The translations under genes and the position numbers were made by a program. Below are positions 1 through 7,479 of a stretch of DNA of 8,875 nucleotides, piece by piece (position 1 is the stretch's first letter; each line of letters opens with the position of its first letter). This DNA comes from Bacillota bacterium. GTDB lineage: Bacteria > Eremiobacterota > SpSt-956 > JAKJGF01. The notes below the pieces were generated by a model. The model did not search any database. It was not told the origin of the DNA and saw nothing but the letters and a program-made list of their open reading frames with translations. The stretch lies in assembly GCA_029555925.1 (NCBI GenBank), contig JAKPQU010000078.1:1-8875 (forward strand), in the 5' to 3' direction.

Positions 1-142
1 TCCGGTATAGTTATTTTTTTTCATAATTATCAGGTAACTCGATAAGTCTATGAATTGTTGTAACTATAATTTTTTATATATTCTCCAAACAGACACGACC
101 GTAACGGCCACAACCGGATATAAAAACCGGCATTCATTGAAG

Positions 143-171
143 TTGAAAACTTCATCATTTTCATATAAAAT
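143..171 (+). promoter_or_regulatory. candidate sigma70-type promoter for gpmI
   Basis: TTGAAA at 143-148 and TAAAAT at 166-171 are separated by 17 bp and each matches the consensus at most positions. Transcription would start near 178 and give a leader of about 155 nt before the GTG start. The -35 box lies within the short inverted repeat at 138-154. In DNA this AT-rich such matches arise easily; another weak pair is TTGCAA at 228-233 with TATTTT at 251-256. Confidence 0.3.
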
Positions 172-275
172 TACCTCTTGTTATTATATCAAATTTACAT
201 TAAAATTTAAAGAAATATTTATGACTGTTGCAAAAAAGTCACATTTTAAATATTTTAGTCTGAGAAACAGGATGT

Positions 276-293
276 CCACCAATTGATTGGTGG
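276..293. promoter_or_regulatory. 18-bp perfect palindrome upstream of gpmI (operator candidate)
   Basis: CCACCAAT at 276-283 and ATTGGTGG at 286-293 are perfect inverted repeats around a 2-bp centre. The site lies 42 bp before the chosen gpmI start and just downstream of both weak promoter candidates. As DNA it looks like a dimeric repressor site. As RNA it can fold into a 7-bp stem with a TTGA loop. No T-run follows immediately, so an intrinsic terminator is less likely. No regulator can be named from the site. Confidence 0.4.
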
Positions 294-334
294 GTGATTT
301 ACATAAAATTTTTGATAATAATGGAGGAATTATT

Positions 335-1975
335 GTGGAATTGAACAAATTAAAACATTTTTCCGGGAGACAGGGCCCTGTATTACTTATTATTATGGAT
401 GGTGTTGGTATAGGTAGACCTGATGACAGTAATGCTGTTTTTCTTGCAAAAACTCCGAATCTGGATAAATTATTTTCCGGTGAATTCATGACTCAACTCC
501 GTGCTCATGGCAGGGCAGTCGGTCTTCCTTCCGACGGAGATATGGGGAACAGTGAAGTAGGTCATAATGCTCTCGGAGCGGGAAGGGTCTTTGCCCAGGG
601 GGCCAAACTGGTTGATATGGCTATAGAAAGTGGCAGAATTTTTCAGACAGACATATGGAAAAAGATTATGGAACAGTCCCTTAAAGGAGGAACCCTTCAT
701 TTTATAGGACTCTTATCGGACGGAAATGTTCACTCTCATATAAATCAGCTTTTTGCCCTGATCAGGACGGCTTCTGAAAGTGGTGTAAAAAGAGTGCGTA
801 TCCATCCACTTCTGGACGGAAGGGATGTACATGAGAAATCTGCTCTTGAATATATAAAACCTCTGGAAGAACTCCTTACATTACTGAATAACAGCGGAGT
901 TGATTACAGAATTGCCTCCGGTGGCGGAAGAATGGTAACTACTATGGACAGGTATAATGCCGACTGGAAAGTGGTTAAAAATGGATGGGATGCCCATGTG
1001 CTGGGCCATGGAAGACCATTTTCTTCTGCAGAGGAAGCTATTAAAACCTATTACAAAGAAGATCCGAATATAACAGACCAATATATGAATTCATTTGTTA
1101 TTGTAGAGAACGGAAAACCTGTCGGTACCATAGAAGACGGTGATAGTGTCATATTTTTTAACTTCAGAGGAGACAGGGCCATAGAGATTTCCAGAGCCTT
1201 TGAAGAGCCTGATTTCAGTGAATTTAACAGGGAACGTTATCCGAAGGTACTGTATGCAGGCATGATGGAATATGATGGGGATCTTCATATACCAGGCAAT
1301 TATCTGGTTAATCCGCCTGAAATAGAGAGAACTGTAAGTCAGTATCTCTGCGCACAGGGGGTAAGTATGTTTGCTATTTCCGAAACACAGAAATACGGCC
1401 ATGTAACCTATTTCTGGAATGGCAACCGTTCCGGTTATATAGACTCGTCCATTGAAACCTATGTGGAAATACCTTCCGATAAAATACAGTTCGATAAAGC
1501 TCCTGCCATGAAGGCCAGAGAAATAACCGAAAAAACTGTGGAATTATTGAAAACAGGGAAATACAGGTTTGGAAGATTGAATTTTGCAAACGGTGATATG
1601 GTGGGACATACAGGTAACATGGAAGCTACTATAATTGCAGTGGAAACGGTAGATGAATGTGTCGGAAAACTTCTTTCCCTTATGAAAGAACTTGGAGGTA
1701 TAACGATAATTACTGCCGATCATGGTAATTCAGACGAAATGTATACCCTTGAAAAGGGTAAGAAAGTTCCGAAAACTTCTCATACACTTAACCCTGTACC
1801 TTTTATTATTGTTGATCCTCTTTATAAAGGAGAATACACTATGAGACATATTGAAAAACCGGGTCTTTCAAATGTGGCGGCAACGATTCTCAATCTTCTT
1901 GGATATGAGAAGGTAGAGGATTATGATGAGTCTCTGATCTGTGAGCAGTGTTCTGTGACCAGTGACCAGTGTTAG
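335..1975 (+). CDS. gpmI: 2,3-bisphosphoglycerate-independent phosphoglycerate mutase
   Basis: This enzyme interconverts 3- and 2-phosphoglycerate in lower glycolysis and gluconeogenesis, in the cytoplasm, with two Mn2+ ions and a phosphoserine intermediate. All ligands of the alkaline phosphatase-superfamily site are visible: D22 (IIMDGVG), catalytic S73 (GNSEVGH), D421 and H425 (NGDMVGH), D462 and H463 (ADHGNSDE) and H483 (SHTLNP). The DGRD and RGDR substrate motifs are also present. Length is 546 residues, which is long for a bacterial form; the AHGxAVGLP and LGAGRVFAQGAKLVD wording reads more like the long, plant-type clade than the E. coli type (from memory). The GTG at 335 is chosen because GGAGG at 323-327 sits 7 nt upstream. 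An in-frame TTG at 287 lies inside the palindrome and has no ribosome site. The last 11 residues (CEQCSVTSDQC) and the TAG stop are encoded by a heptamer repeat, and this tail lies beyond the conserved fold. Confidence 0.96.
   Translation: MELNKLKHFSGRQGPVLLIIMDGVGIGRPDDSNAVFLAKTPNLDKLFSGEFMTQLRAHGRAVGLPSDGDMGNSEVGHNALGAGRVFAQGAKLVDMAIESGRIFQTDIWKKIMEQSLKGGTLHFIGLLSDGNVHSHINQLFALIRTASESGVKRVRIHPLLDGRDVHEKSALEYIKPLEELLTLLNNSGVDYRIASGGGRMVTTMDRYNADWKVVKNGWDAHVLGHGRPFSSAEEAIKTYYKEDPNITDQYMNSFVIVENGKPVGTIEDGDSVIFFNFRGDRAIEISRAFEEPDFSEFNRERYPKVLYAGMMEYDGDLHIPGNYLVNPPEIERTVSQYLCAQGVSMFAISETQKYGHVTYFWNGNRSGYIDSSIETYVEIPSDKIQFDKAPAMKAREITEKTVELLKTGKYRFGRLNFANGDMVGHTGNMEATIIAVETVDECVGKLLSLMKELGGITIITADHGNSDEMYTLEKGKKVPKTSHTLNPVPFIIVDPLYKGEYTMRHIEKPGLSNVAATILNLLGYEKVEDYDESLICEQCSVTSDQC
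1941..1975 (+). repeat. heptamer array, sense, overlapping the gpmI 3' end
   Basis: Five consecutive 7-bp units read GTGAGCA, GTGTTCT, GTGACCA, GTGACCA and GTGTTAG. The last unit ends exactly at the gpmI stop codon. Only GTG is fixed throughout; the two central copies are identical. The array is translated as the C-terminal residues 536-546 of gpmI. Confidence 0.7.
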
Positions 1976-1990
1976 AACAATTAGTATCCT

Positions 1991-2013
1991 CGCGTCACGC
2001 GTTACGCGTCACG
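1991..2013 (-). repeat. heptamer array, CpG-rich type, 3 units
   Basis: On the minus strand three complete units read GTGACGC, GTAACGC and GTGACGC, with partial flanks. The array starts 15 bp after the gpmI stop and is opposite in orientation to the array covering the gpmI 3' end. It contains two ACGCGT palindromes at unit junctions. Confidence 0.85.
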
Positions 2014-2143
2014 ATATAAACTGTAACTATTCTGATTAATTTTCTGCCTGCATTTGAAGGATTTCTTATTACTGCTTAGAATTATTTAGATTTATAAGCA
2101 TGCCAACCTGTTGACCCGAGCAATGTAATAAAGGTTTTTCTTC

Positions 2144-2165
2144 CCGTCACGTGTTACGCGTCACG
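2144..2165 (-). repeat. heptamer array, CpG-rich type, 3 degenerate units
   Basis: Minus-strand units read GTGACGC, GTAACAC and GTGACGG. The GTGA-GTAA-GTGA order is the same as in the array at 1991-2013, with two substitutions. It lies about 60 bp upstream of the S51 peptidase start. Confidence 0.8.
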
Positions 2166-2225
2166 AGAATTTATGCTCACCTCACTGATTGACAGCTTAA
2201 TAAACTTACTAGAAAGGAAGACTAT

Positions 2226-3155
2226 ATGAGACCAACAGCATTAATTTATTCGTCTCATGACCGATGCGAATATATTCACAGAGATTTTATTGTAGAACGT
2301 GCACTTCAGAGCTGGGATAATAAAACCCTTATGCATCTTCCCATGTCCCAGAAGACCCAGGGCAGTCAGGAATGGGATTTTGGAAATTTCCGCTGGTATT
2401 ACGAACGATTCAGACAATATGGACTGGACTTTTTCCCATTTTACTGGAATGATAATCTCAGAAGAGAAGATGTAGATTTATTTTTCCATATGCTCTGGCA
2501 CACACAGGTTGTTGTCCTGGGGGGTGGAAACAGTTCTCTTGGCCTGAGGAGATATAAACAACTGGGACAGCTTTATTATAATGACGGAGACCTCTTCGAA
2601 AGAATACTTCATGAAAGACAGGACAGAGGACTTCTTACAGTAGGATTTTCTGCAGGAGCAGATCAGTTGTGTGAGTATTTATCCAGCTCAATTGATTATG
2701 ACCTGGAAGATCCTTATGGTTTTGGTCTGGCGAGAAATATTGTTACAACTCTTCATCATGAACCTGGCAGAGAAGAATCCCTTTATAACCTGGCCAGAAA
2801 TCTTACTCATTGTATGGCTATAGGACTTCCCAATGATTCCGGAATAGGAGTGGATCAGGGCTTTCTGGCTTCAGGCAATATCTGGCAGATTATATGGTTT
2901 ATAGAAGACTGTTCCTGGGATGTTCCTGCCCATCAGTGGCACATTAAAACAAGGCAGGGTGTAAAAATACTGAGTTATTATCCTGATGGTCGCAGTTGGA
3001 GCTTTAACGGAGGAGATATGGTTGTAAGAATTATGCCTCCTGATAATAGCTGGCAGAATATTACGGTAATAACCAATCAGGGAGATTTTATAGATTATTG
3101 GACACAGCGCAGATCTCAGTACAGCAGCATAGAGGAGATTTTTTATCTCCACTAG
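2226..3155 (+). CDS. peptidase S51 family protein (dipeptidase E/cyanophycinase-like)
   Basis: This 309-residue cytoplasmic protein has the class I glutamine amidotransferase-like fold of serine peptidase family S51. The visible marks are VVVLGGGN at residues 95-102, the nucleophile elbow GFSAGAD with S142 as presumed catalytic serine, and HH at 177-178, 35-36 residues later, where S51 enzymes carry their histidine. GIGVDQG follows where the family has its conserved GxGID/VD strand. Known members cleave Asp-X dipeptides (PepE) or cyanophycin (CphB); substrate cannot be assigned here. It is longer than PepE (about 230 residues), with an extended N-terminal part and an aromatic-rich C-terminal strand region after about residue 240. 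There is no signal peptide or membrane segment. The ATG is supported by AAGGAAG at 2214-2220, 5 nt upstream. A 250-bp gap separates it from gpmI, so it is probably transcribed on its own. A heptamer array begins 3 bp after its stop. Confidence 0.8.
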   Translation: MRPTALIYSSHDRCEYIHRDFIVERALQSWDNKTLMHLPMSQKTQGSQEWDFGNFRWYYERFRQYGLDFFPFYWNDNLRREDVDLFFHMLWHTQVVVLGGGNSSLGLRRYKQLGQLYYNDGDLFERILHERQDRGLLTVGFSAGADQLCEYLSSSIDYDLEDPYGFGLARNIVTTLHHEPGREESLYNLARNLTHCMAIGLPNDSGIGVDQGFLASGNIWQIIWFIEDCSWDVPAHQWHIKTRQGVKILSYYPDGRSWSFNGGDMVVRIMPPDNSWQNITVITNQGDFIDYWTQRRSQYSSIEEIFYLH

Positions 3156-3158
3156 ATT

Positions 3159-3222
3159 GTGAGATGTGAGTGGTGAGTCGTGAGTGGTGCAGACCACTTT
3201 AAATTCACGACTCACCACTCGC
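3159..3222. repeat. inverted pair of GTGAGTS heptamer arrays
   Basis: Plus-strand units GTGAGAT, GTGAGTG, GTGAGTC and GTGAGTG run from 3159 to 3186, followed by a decayed GTGCAGA. At 3205-3222 the minus strand carries GCGAGTG, GTGAGTC and GTGA. The two blocks give perfect 16-bp arms (3168-3183 and 3205-3220) with a 21-nt loop. This is the non-CpG version of the same heptamer scaffold. Confidence 0.85.
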
Positions 3223-3235
3223 TTATCTATTTTTA
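3168..3235 (+). terminator. repeat-derived hairpin, possible intrinsic terminator of the S51 gene
   Basis: The arms at 3168-3183 and 3205-3220 form a 16-bp perfect stem. The 21-nt loop can fold again through AGTGGT (3183-3188) and ACCACT (3193-3198). A T5 run follows at 3230-3234, about 9 nt after the stem, which is further than in a classical Rho-independent terminator. The position, 13 bp after the stop, fits a terminator or an mRNA 3'-end stabiliser. Confidence 0.4.
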
Positions 3236-3300
3236 TTGAAGAGGTAATTTGTTGATTCTGTCGAAATATACAAACAAATATTAAAAGGGGGGGCTTATAT

Positions 3301-3735
3301 ATGGCTCAGAAAAATCCTCATGTCATAATGTTAACAGATAAAGGTACCATGAAAATCGAACTGTTTGAACAGGATGCGCCCGGTACTGTTCAGAATTTTA
3401 TTACTTTGATTGAGAAAGGTTTTTACGATGGTCTCACCTTTCACCGGGTAATAGATGATTTTATGATTCAGGGCGGTTGTCCCCATGGAACAGGTACAGG
3501 CGGACCGGGTTATAAAATAAAATGTGAGATAAATCCAAATAAACATCTCAGGGGCTCACTTTCTATGGCCCATGCTGGAAAAGATACGGGAGGAAGTCAG
3601 TTCTTTATATGTCATTCTCCTCAGCCTCATTTAGACGGTGTTCATACAGTATTTGGCCGTGTAATAGAAGGTCTTGAAGTGGTAGATGCAATACGTAAAA
3701 ATGATAAAATGCAGAAACTGACAGTAGTAAAATAG
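3301..3735 (+). CDS. cyclophilin-type peptidyl-prolyl cis-trans isomerase
   Basis: This 144-residue single-domain cyclophilin catalyses cis-trans isomerisation of peptidyl-proline bonds during protein folding. It has no signal peptide, so it should act in the cytoplasm. The core active site is present: R49, F54, M55 and Q57 in [13 protein letters not shown], then GTGTGGPGY (63-71), the block [15 protein letters not shown] (89-103), and H115 in LDGVHTVFG. The position of human cyclophilin A Trp121 is His110 here (PHLDG), a change seen in many bacterial members and linked to weak cyclosporin A binding. The ATG is preceded by a G7 tract (3287-3293) 7 nt upstream, a strong but unusually G-only ribosome site. 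Only 55 bp separate its stop from the corA start, so co-transcription with corA is plausible. It resembles PpiB-type proteins, but the gene symbol cannot be set with certainty. Confidence 0.93.
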   Translation: MAQKNPHVIMLTDKGTMKIELFEQDAPGTVQNFITLIEKGFYDGLTFHRVIDDFMIQGGCPHGTGTGGPGYKIKCEINPNKHLRGSLSMAHAGKDTGGSQFFICHSPQPHLDGVHTVFGRVIEGLEVVDAIRKNDKMQKLTVVK

Positions 3736-3743
3736 GTTATGGC

Positions 3744-3775
3744 GACGCGTCACGCGTTACGCGTTACGCGTCACG
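3744..3775 (-). repeat. heptamer array, CpG-rich type, 4 units
   Basis: On the minus strand four perfect units occupy 3747-3774: GTGACGC, GTAACGC, GTAACGC, GTGACGC, with a partial GTC flank. The order is identical to that at 8677-8704. It lies 8 bp after the prolyl isomerase stop and ends 4 bp before the corA ribosome site, filling most of the 55-bp spacer. It contains four ACGCGT palindromes. Confidence 0.9.
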
Positions 3776-3790
3776 AACCGGGTGATTTTT

Positions 3791-4852
3791 ATGCATAAAT
3801 TCGTGAGAACAGTTGTAAGAGAACTGGATCTTCCTTCAGGTGAAATAGTTCATTTAGGGGAGAAAAAGATTGAAGACCTAAAAATTACTATTATTGATTA
3901 TGATAAAAGTCAGTTCCAGGAAAAAGAAATAAAATCTATGGAAGAATACATTCCCTATGAGAAAAAGCCTACTGTGACATGGGTAAATGTAGATGGCATA
4001 AATAATGCAGAAGTCATAGAAAAAATAGGGAAACATTTTAATCTTCATGATCTTACTCTGGAAGATATTTTAAATACGGGCCAGCACCCTATGCTAGAAG
4101 ATTTCGGCGATTATCTTTTTCTGGTTATTAAAATGATTTACTGTGACGGTAAAGACCATGATACCATAGTAGAACATATGAGTTTACTGGTAGGCCAGAA
4201 TTTTGTTATTTCTTTTCAAGAAGGCTGTGGAGATGTTTTTGATCCTGTGAGGAAAAGGATAAAGCTTGGCAAGGGACGTATCAGAAAGATGGGGGCAGGC
4301 TATCTGGCCTATGCTTTACTGGATGCAATTGTAGATAATTATTTTGCAGTTCTTCATAGAACAGGTGAAGAAATTGAATTTCTGGAAGAAGAGATTATAA
4401 ATACCCCTTCTGTCGATACACTGAGAAAGATCTATAATTTAAAGAGGGAATTACTTTTTTTACGTAAGTCCATATGGCCTCTCAGGGAAGTTATAGGCAG
4501 TCTGCACAGGGAAGAATTTTCACTTGTAAAAGAAGCGTCAGGTATATATATGAGGGATCTATATGATAATCTCATTCAGGTTATTGATACGATAGAAACC
4601 TTCCGGGATATGCTATGCAGCATGCTTGAGATTTATATGTCCAGTAACAGTAATAAAATGAATGAAATAGTAAAAGTCCTCACTATTATTTCCACAATAT
4701 TTATTCCTTTGAGTTTCATTGCCAGTATTTATGGCATGAATATTCTCATGCCGGAAAAGGATTATCCATTAACTTATCCTATTATTCTATCAGTCATGTT
4801 GATTGTAGGAATATCAATGGTATTTTATTTTAGAAGAAAGAAATGGCTCTAA
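3791..4852 (+). CDS. corA: CorA-type magnesium/divalent cation transporter
   Basis: This is a 353-residue inner-membrane channel of the CorA family, which assembles as a pentamer and imports Mg2+ (also Co2+ and Ni2+ in some members). The N-terminal cytoplasmic domain (about 1-240) includes the family-typical stretch HFNLHDLTLEDILN and a long helix rich in Glu and Arg. Two C-terminal membrane segments follow (about 293-313 and 329-347). The pore signature YGMN sits at 314-317 just after the first segment, and the protein ends in the basic tail FRRKKWL, as expected for a cytoplasmic C-terminus. The ATG at 3791 is chosen because GGGTGAT (3780-3786) lies 4 nt upstream; a GTG at 3782 would add three residues but falls inside that ribosome site. 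The gene converges on the kinase gene, with 32 bp between stops. CorA homologues that act in efflux or carry Zn2+ cannot be excluded. Confidence 0.93.
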   Translation: MHKFVRTVVRELDLPSGEIVHLGEKKIEDLKITIIDYDKSQFQEKEIKSMEEYIPYEKKPTVTWVNVDGINNAEVIEKIGKHFNLHDLTLEDILNTGQHPMLEDFGDYLFLVIKMIYCDGKDHDTIVEHMSLLVGQNFVISFQEGCGDVFDPVRKRIKLGKGRIRKMGAGYLAYALLDAIVDNYFAVLHRTGEEIEFLEEEIINTPSVDTLRKIYNLKRELLFLRKSIWPLREVIGSLHREEFSLVKEASGIYMRDLYDNLIQVIDTIETFRDMLCSMLEIYMSSNSNKMNEIVKVLTIISTIFIPLSFIASIYGMNILMPEKDYPLTYPIILSVMLIVGISMVFYFRRKKWL

Positions 4853-4867
4853 TATTTTTTGTAACAG

Positions 4868-4902
4868 ATTTCACTTTTCACGCTTCACGACTCACGACTC
4901 AT
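4868..4902 (-). repeat. heptamer array, 5 units, overlapping the kinase 3' end
   Basis: On the minus strand five units read ATGAGTC, GTGAGTC, GTGAAGC, GTGAAAA and GTGAAAT. They run through the kinase stop codon (TGA, 4885-4887), which is the TGA of a GTGA unit. The units become progressively less like the consensus away from the gene. The array starts 15 bp after the corA stop. Confidence 0.8.
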
Positions 4903-7479
4903 CTTTAATATATTGTGTATTGTTTCTCCCAGCGTATTGAGATTGACCGGTTTGAATAAAATTTCTCTTATACCGAAAGCACTTACCTTGTCCAGGGTAA
5001 TACTGTCATTAAAACCTGTACACAGAATTACCGGCAAGGAGGGGTTTATTTTTGTCACTTCTCTGGCAAGATCTATTCCTGTCATATATGGCATTGTATA
5101 ATCAGTTATAATAAGAGTAAATTTTTCCGGTTCAAGACGGAAAATCTCTAGAGCCTCTTTGCTGTTTGTTTTGCCTGTAACTTCATACCCCAGGAGAATA
5201 AGTAATTGATTTGTCAGGTAAACAATGTCTTCTTCATCGTCTACAATCAGTATATGTCCTTTCCCTGAAGGAGGAATTTTTAAGTCGCCTGTTGTCTTTT
5301 TCTTGTCTCCTCCTTCTACTGACGGTAAATAAATGTTAAATGTGCTTCCTTCACCCGGTTTACTTGTAACCTCTATGGACCCTTCATAGCTTTTTACAAT
5401 GCCGTGTACTACTGAAAGTCCCAGACCTGTTCCTTCTCCCTGTGGCTTTGTAGTAAAGAAAGGATCGAAAATTTTATCCAGATCTTTCTGTTCTATACCT
5501 TTTCCAGTGTCTTTTACTGTTAGTTTTATATATGAACCTGGAGGCAGATCGGACGTTCTGGTTTCTTCAGTTATTTCTATTTCCGTGAGAATGATTTCCA
5601 GGGTTCCTCCTTTATCTTTCATAGCATAGGCGGCATTGGTAGACAGGTTCATTAATATCTGATGGATCTGTGTGGGATCTCCCAGTATTTTATCTGAATA
5701 AACATCTATTTTATGTCTTATTTCAACAGTAGAAGGTAATGTTGCCCTGAGAAGTTTTATTACTTCTTTTATTACAGGTTTTATCTCTATAATCTGTTTC
5801 TCATGTTCGCTCTGTCTGCTGAAGGTGAGAATCTGGCTTACAAGATCTGCCGCTCTTCTACTGGCTTTTAATATCTTTTGTAAATTGTTTTTCAGCTTTC
5901 CTTCTTCCTTTACAAGAAATACGAGAGTCATTTCTGTATAACCCATTATGGCTGAAAGGATATTATTGAAATCATGGGCTATACCTCCTGCTAGTGTTCC
6001 TATAGCTTCCAGTTTCTGTGCCTGACGGAGCTGTTTTTCCATAAAAATGAGATTTTCTTCTGCCTGTTTCCTTTCTGTAATATCCATGCGGGATATTACA
6101 GTGCCGCCTTTTTTTGCTGCCAGAGGTGTTGCATTTAATAAAAGCCATATTTTTCTGGAAGGCAAATCACATTGATATTCACAGGAAAAATACCTGCTTT
6201 CTCCTTTTATTACTGCTCTTATTCCGTCGATAGCTGTTAATTTACCGGTAGAAAACTCCCCTGTTTCGCTTTCCCATACCTTTATATAATGTTCGCCAAT
6301 ATCAGAGGAATTTTCACCTTTTCTTTCCCTGGAAAATCTGTCCCATGCATCGTTTACAGACGTAATTATTCCCTGTCTGTCAAGAACTGCAATCTGAGAC
6401 GTAATAGAATTCATTACTGCTTTATTTAATTCTTCCTGTGAGTCTTCAATGGATTTAAGCATTTCATTTATAGACTGTGCCAGTCCGCTGAATTCATCTG
6501 TTCCTGTTTCGGAAAGCCTGTCACTGAGATTCCCTGTTTTACCTATTGTATTTACAGTCTGGTTGAGCCTTATTAACCTTGACATGATCAGGTTATCTAA
6601 AGTTATTATTGTAATAAAGCTGATTATTAAACCTGTCAGAAGGAAATAGACCAGAAAATATATTACACTGCCTTCACCATGTCTGTATATATCCCTTTTA
6701 ACGTCTATCTTTAATATGAGAACAGGTTTTTTATATACGTCCCTGATTAATGTGTATCCTGCAATAGTTTTATTATTTAATATTTGAGCTGTATCTGATT
6801 TTTCTTCAAGAAGATTTTTTACTATTTTCACGGGAAGGTCTCTGTTATTCAGATTATATATATTTACCGGTAACTTGACCTCATTTTCTATAAGTTTCAA
6901 TTCCCTCGCATTCAGATAACGGCCAACAATCAAAGCACCTCTTATAGGCCCTCCGTAATTACATGTCAGTATGGGCTGGGAAGCAACGATGAGGGGGCCA
7001 TTTTTGATAAGTATAATTCCTTTTATATGCCTTTTTGTATCCTTATGTTCAGTCAGTAATCTATAATTTTTTATTACTTCTTCGAAAATGTTGTCTTTAT
7101 TATCAAGTTCTTTTCCGTTTTCCAGATCAACATATTTCCCGTAAACTACCTGCCCCGAGTTGTCTGTAAAAATTATAATATTAATTCTTTGTACTAAGAA
7201 ATCGTCTATTGTAAGGTTTCTCTGAATATAATTTTTATTTTTATTTACAACAAAGGTGTAAGTATCGTCCCGGGGCGCCCAGCCTGAAAGAAGAGTATCC
7301 AGAGAGGAGGCTTCATGTTCTATAGCATTTATAGTTCTGTATAAATCTTTTTTTGTATATTCTTTTTCCAGGTCGGAAAAACTCCTTAATAGTAATTCCC
7401 TTGATATAATATACAGGATCCCTATGAGTATGATAAATGTTATTATTATTATGAACAGGGCTTTCTTACGAAGATTCAT
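4885..7479 (-). CDS. CHASE4-HAMP-PAS hybrid histidine kinase with C-terminal receiver
   Basis: This 864-residue membrane sensor should autophosphorylate on His and relay to its own receiver Asp. Order of parts: TM1 (about 6-26); a periplasmic CHASE4-like sensor (about 30-265) with the family-typical SGWAPRDDTYTF at 65-76; TM2 (about 271-295); HAMP (296-348); PAS (355-475) ending in the MDITERKQAEE linker; HisKA with phosphoacceptor H502 (GGIAHDFNNIL); HATPase_c with N615 in the N box, D657 (DTGKGI), FFTTK and GTGLGL; and REC (741-858) with acidic pocket D747/D748, phospho-Asp D793 (TDYTMP) and K843 (FKPVN). All catalytic residues are intact. GAGGTAA (minus, 7482-7488) supports the start. No separate response regulator or phosphotransfer protein adjoins it, so the output partner and signal are unknown; it transcribes divergently from pgl. 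The last residues (SRES) and the TGA stop come from a heptamer repeat. Confidence 0.94.
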   Translation of the reverse strand: MNLRKKALFIIIITFIILIGILYIISRELLLRSFSDLEKEYTKKDLYRTINAIEHEASSLDTLLSGWAPRDDTYTFVVNKNKNYIQRNLTIDDFLVQRINIIIFTDNSGQVVYGKYVDLENGKELDNKDNIFEEVIKNYRLLTEHKDTKRHIKGIILIKNGPLIVASQPILTCNYGGPIRGALIVGRYLNARELKLIENEVKLPVNIYNLNNRDLPVKIVKNLLEEKSDTAQILNNKTIAGYTLIRDVYKKPVLILKIDVKRDIYRHGEGSVIYFLVYFLLTGLIISFITIITLDNLIMSRLIRLNQTVNTIGKTGNLSDRLSETGTDEFSGLAQSINEMLKSIEDSQEELNKAVMNSITSQIAVLDRQGIITSVNDAWDRFSRERKGENSSDIGEHYIKVWESETGEFSTGKLTAIDGIRAVIKGESRYFSCEYQCDLPSRKIWLLLNATPLAAKKGGTVISRMDITERKQAEENLIFMEKQLRQAQKLEAIGTLAGGIAHDFNNILSAIMGYTEMTLVFLVKEEGKLKNNLQKILKASRRAADLVSQILTFSRQSEHEKQIIEIKPVIKEVIKLLRATLPSTVEIRHKIDVYSDKILGDPTQIHQILMNLSTNAAYAMKDKGGTLEIILTEIEITEETRTSDLPPGSYIKLTVKDTGKGIEQKDLDKIFDPFFTTKPQGEGTGLGLSVVHGIVKSYEGSIEVTSKPGEGSTFNIYLPSVEGGDKKKTTGDLKIPPSGKGHILIVDDEEDIVYLTNQLLILLGYEVTGKTNSKEALEIFRLEPEKFTLIITDYTMPYMTGIDLAREVTKINPSLPVILCTGFNDSITLDKVSAFGIREILFKPVNLNTLGETIHNILKMSRES

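Larger units (their letters stand above)
1..334. other. AT-rich non-coding leader upstream of gpmI
   Basis: I see no credible gene here. The only forward reading frame (50-286) has no Shine-Dalgarno site, low-complexity composition and no recognisable family. The region holds a short inverted repeat (TGAAGTT at 138-144 and AACTTCA at 148-154), a weak sigma70-like promoter candidate overlapping it, and a perfect palindrome at 276-293. A single GTAACGG at 100-106 resembles one unit of the heptamer repeat found elsewhere but is not part of an array. The region is probably the promoter and 5' leader of gpmI. Confidence 0.5.

Noticed and set aside
50..286. 78-residue forward reading frame upstream of gpmI
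   Set aside because: It has no ribosome site, low-complexity AT-driven composition and no recognisable domain, and it overlaps likely promoter and palindrome DNA.
287..334. TTG at 287 as the gpmI start
   Set aside because: It lies inside the palindrome with no Shine-Dalgarno site. GTG at 335 has GGAGG 7 nt upstream, and the added 16 residues are not family-like.
1091..1402. 103-residue minus-strand frame inside gpmI
   Set aside because: It lies wholly opposite conserved gpmI coding sequence and has no recognisable motif.
2189..2194. Perfect TTGACA as a -35 box for the S51 gene
   Set aside because: A -10 at normal spacing would fall at 2212-2217 in the ribosome site (GAAAGG), which does not resemble TATAAT.
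2871..3218. 115-residue minus-strand frame over the S51 gene end
   Set aside because: It is the shadow of a well-supported plus-strand gene, with no family resemblance; its start lies in the repeat hairpin.
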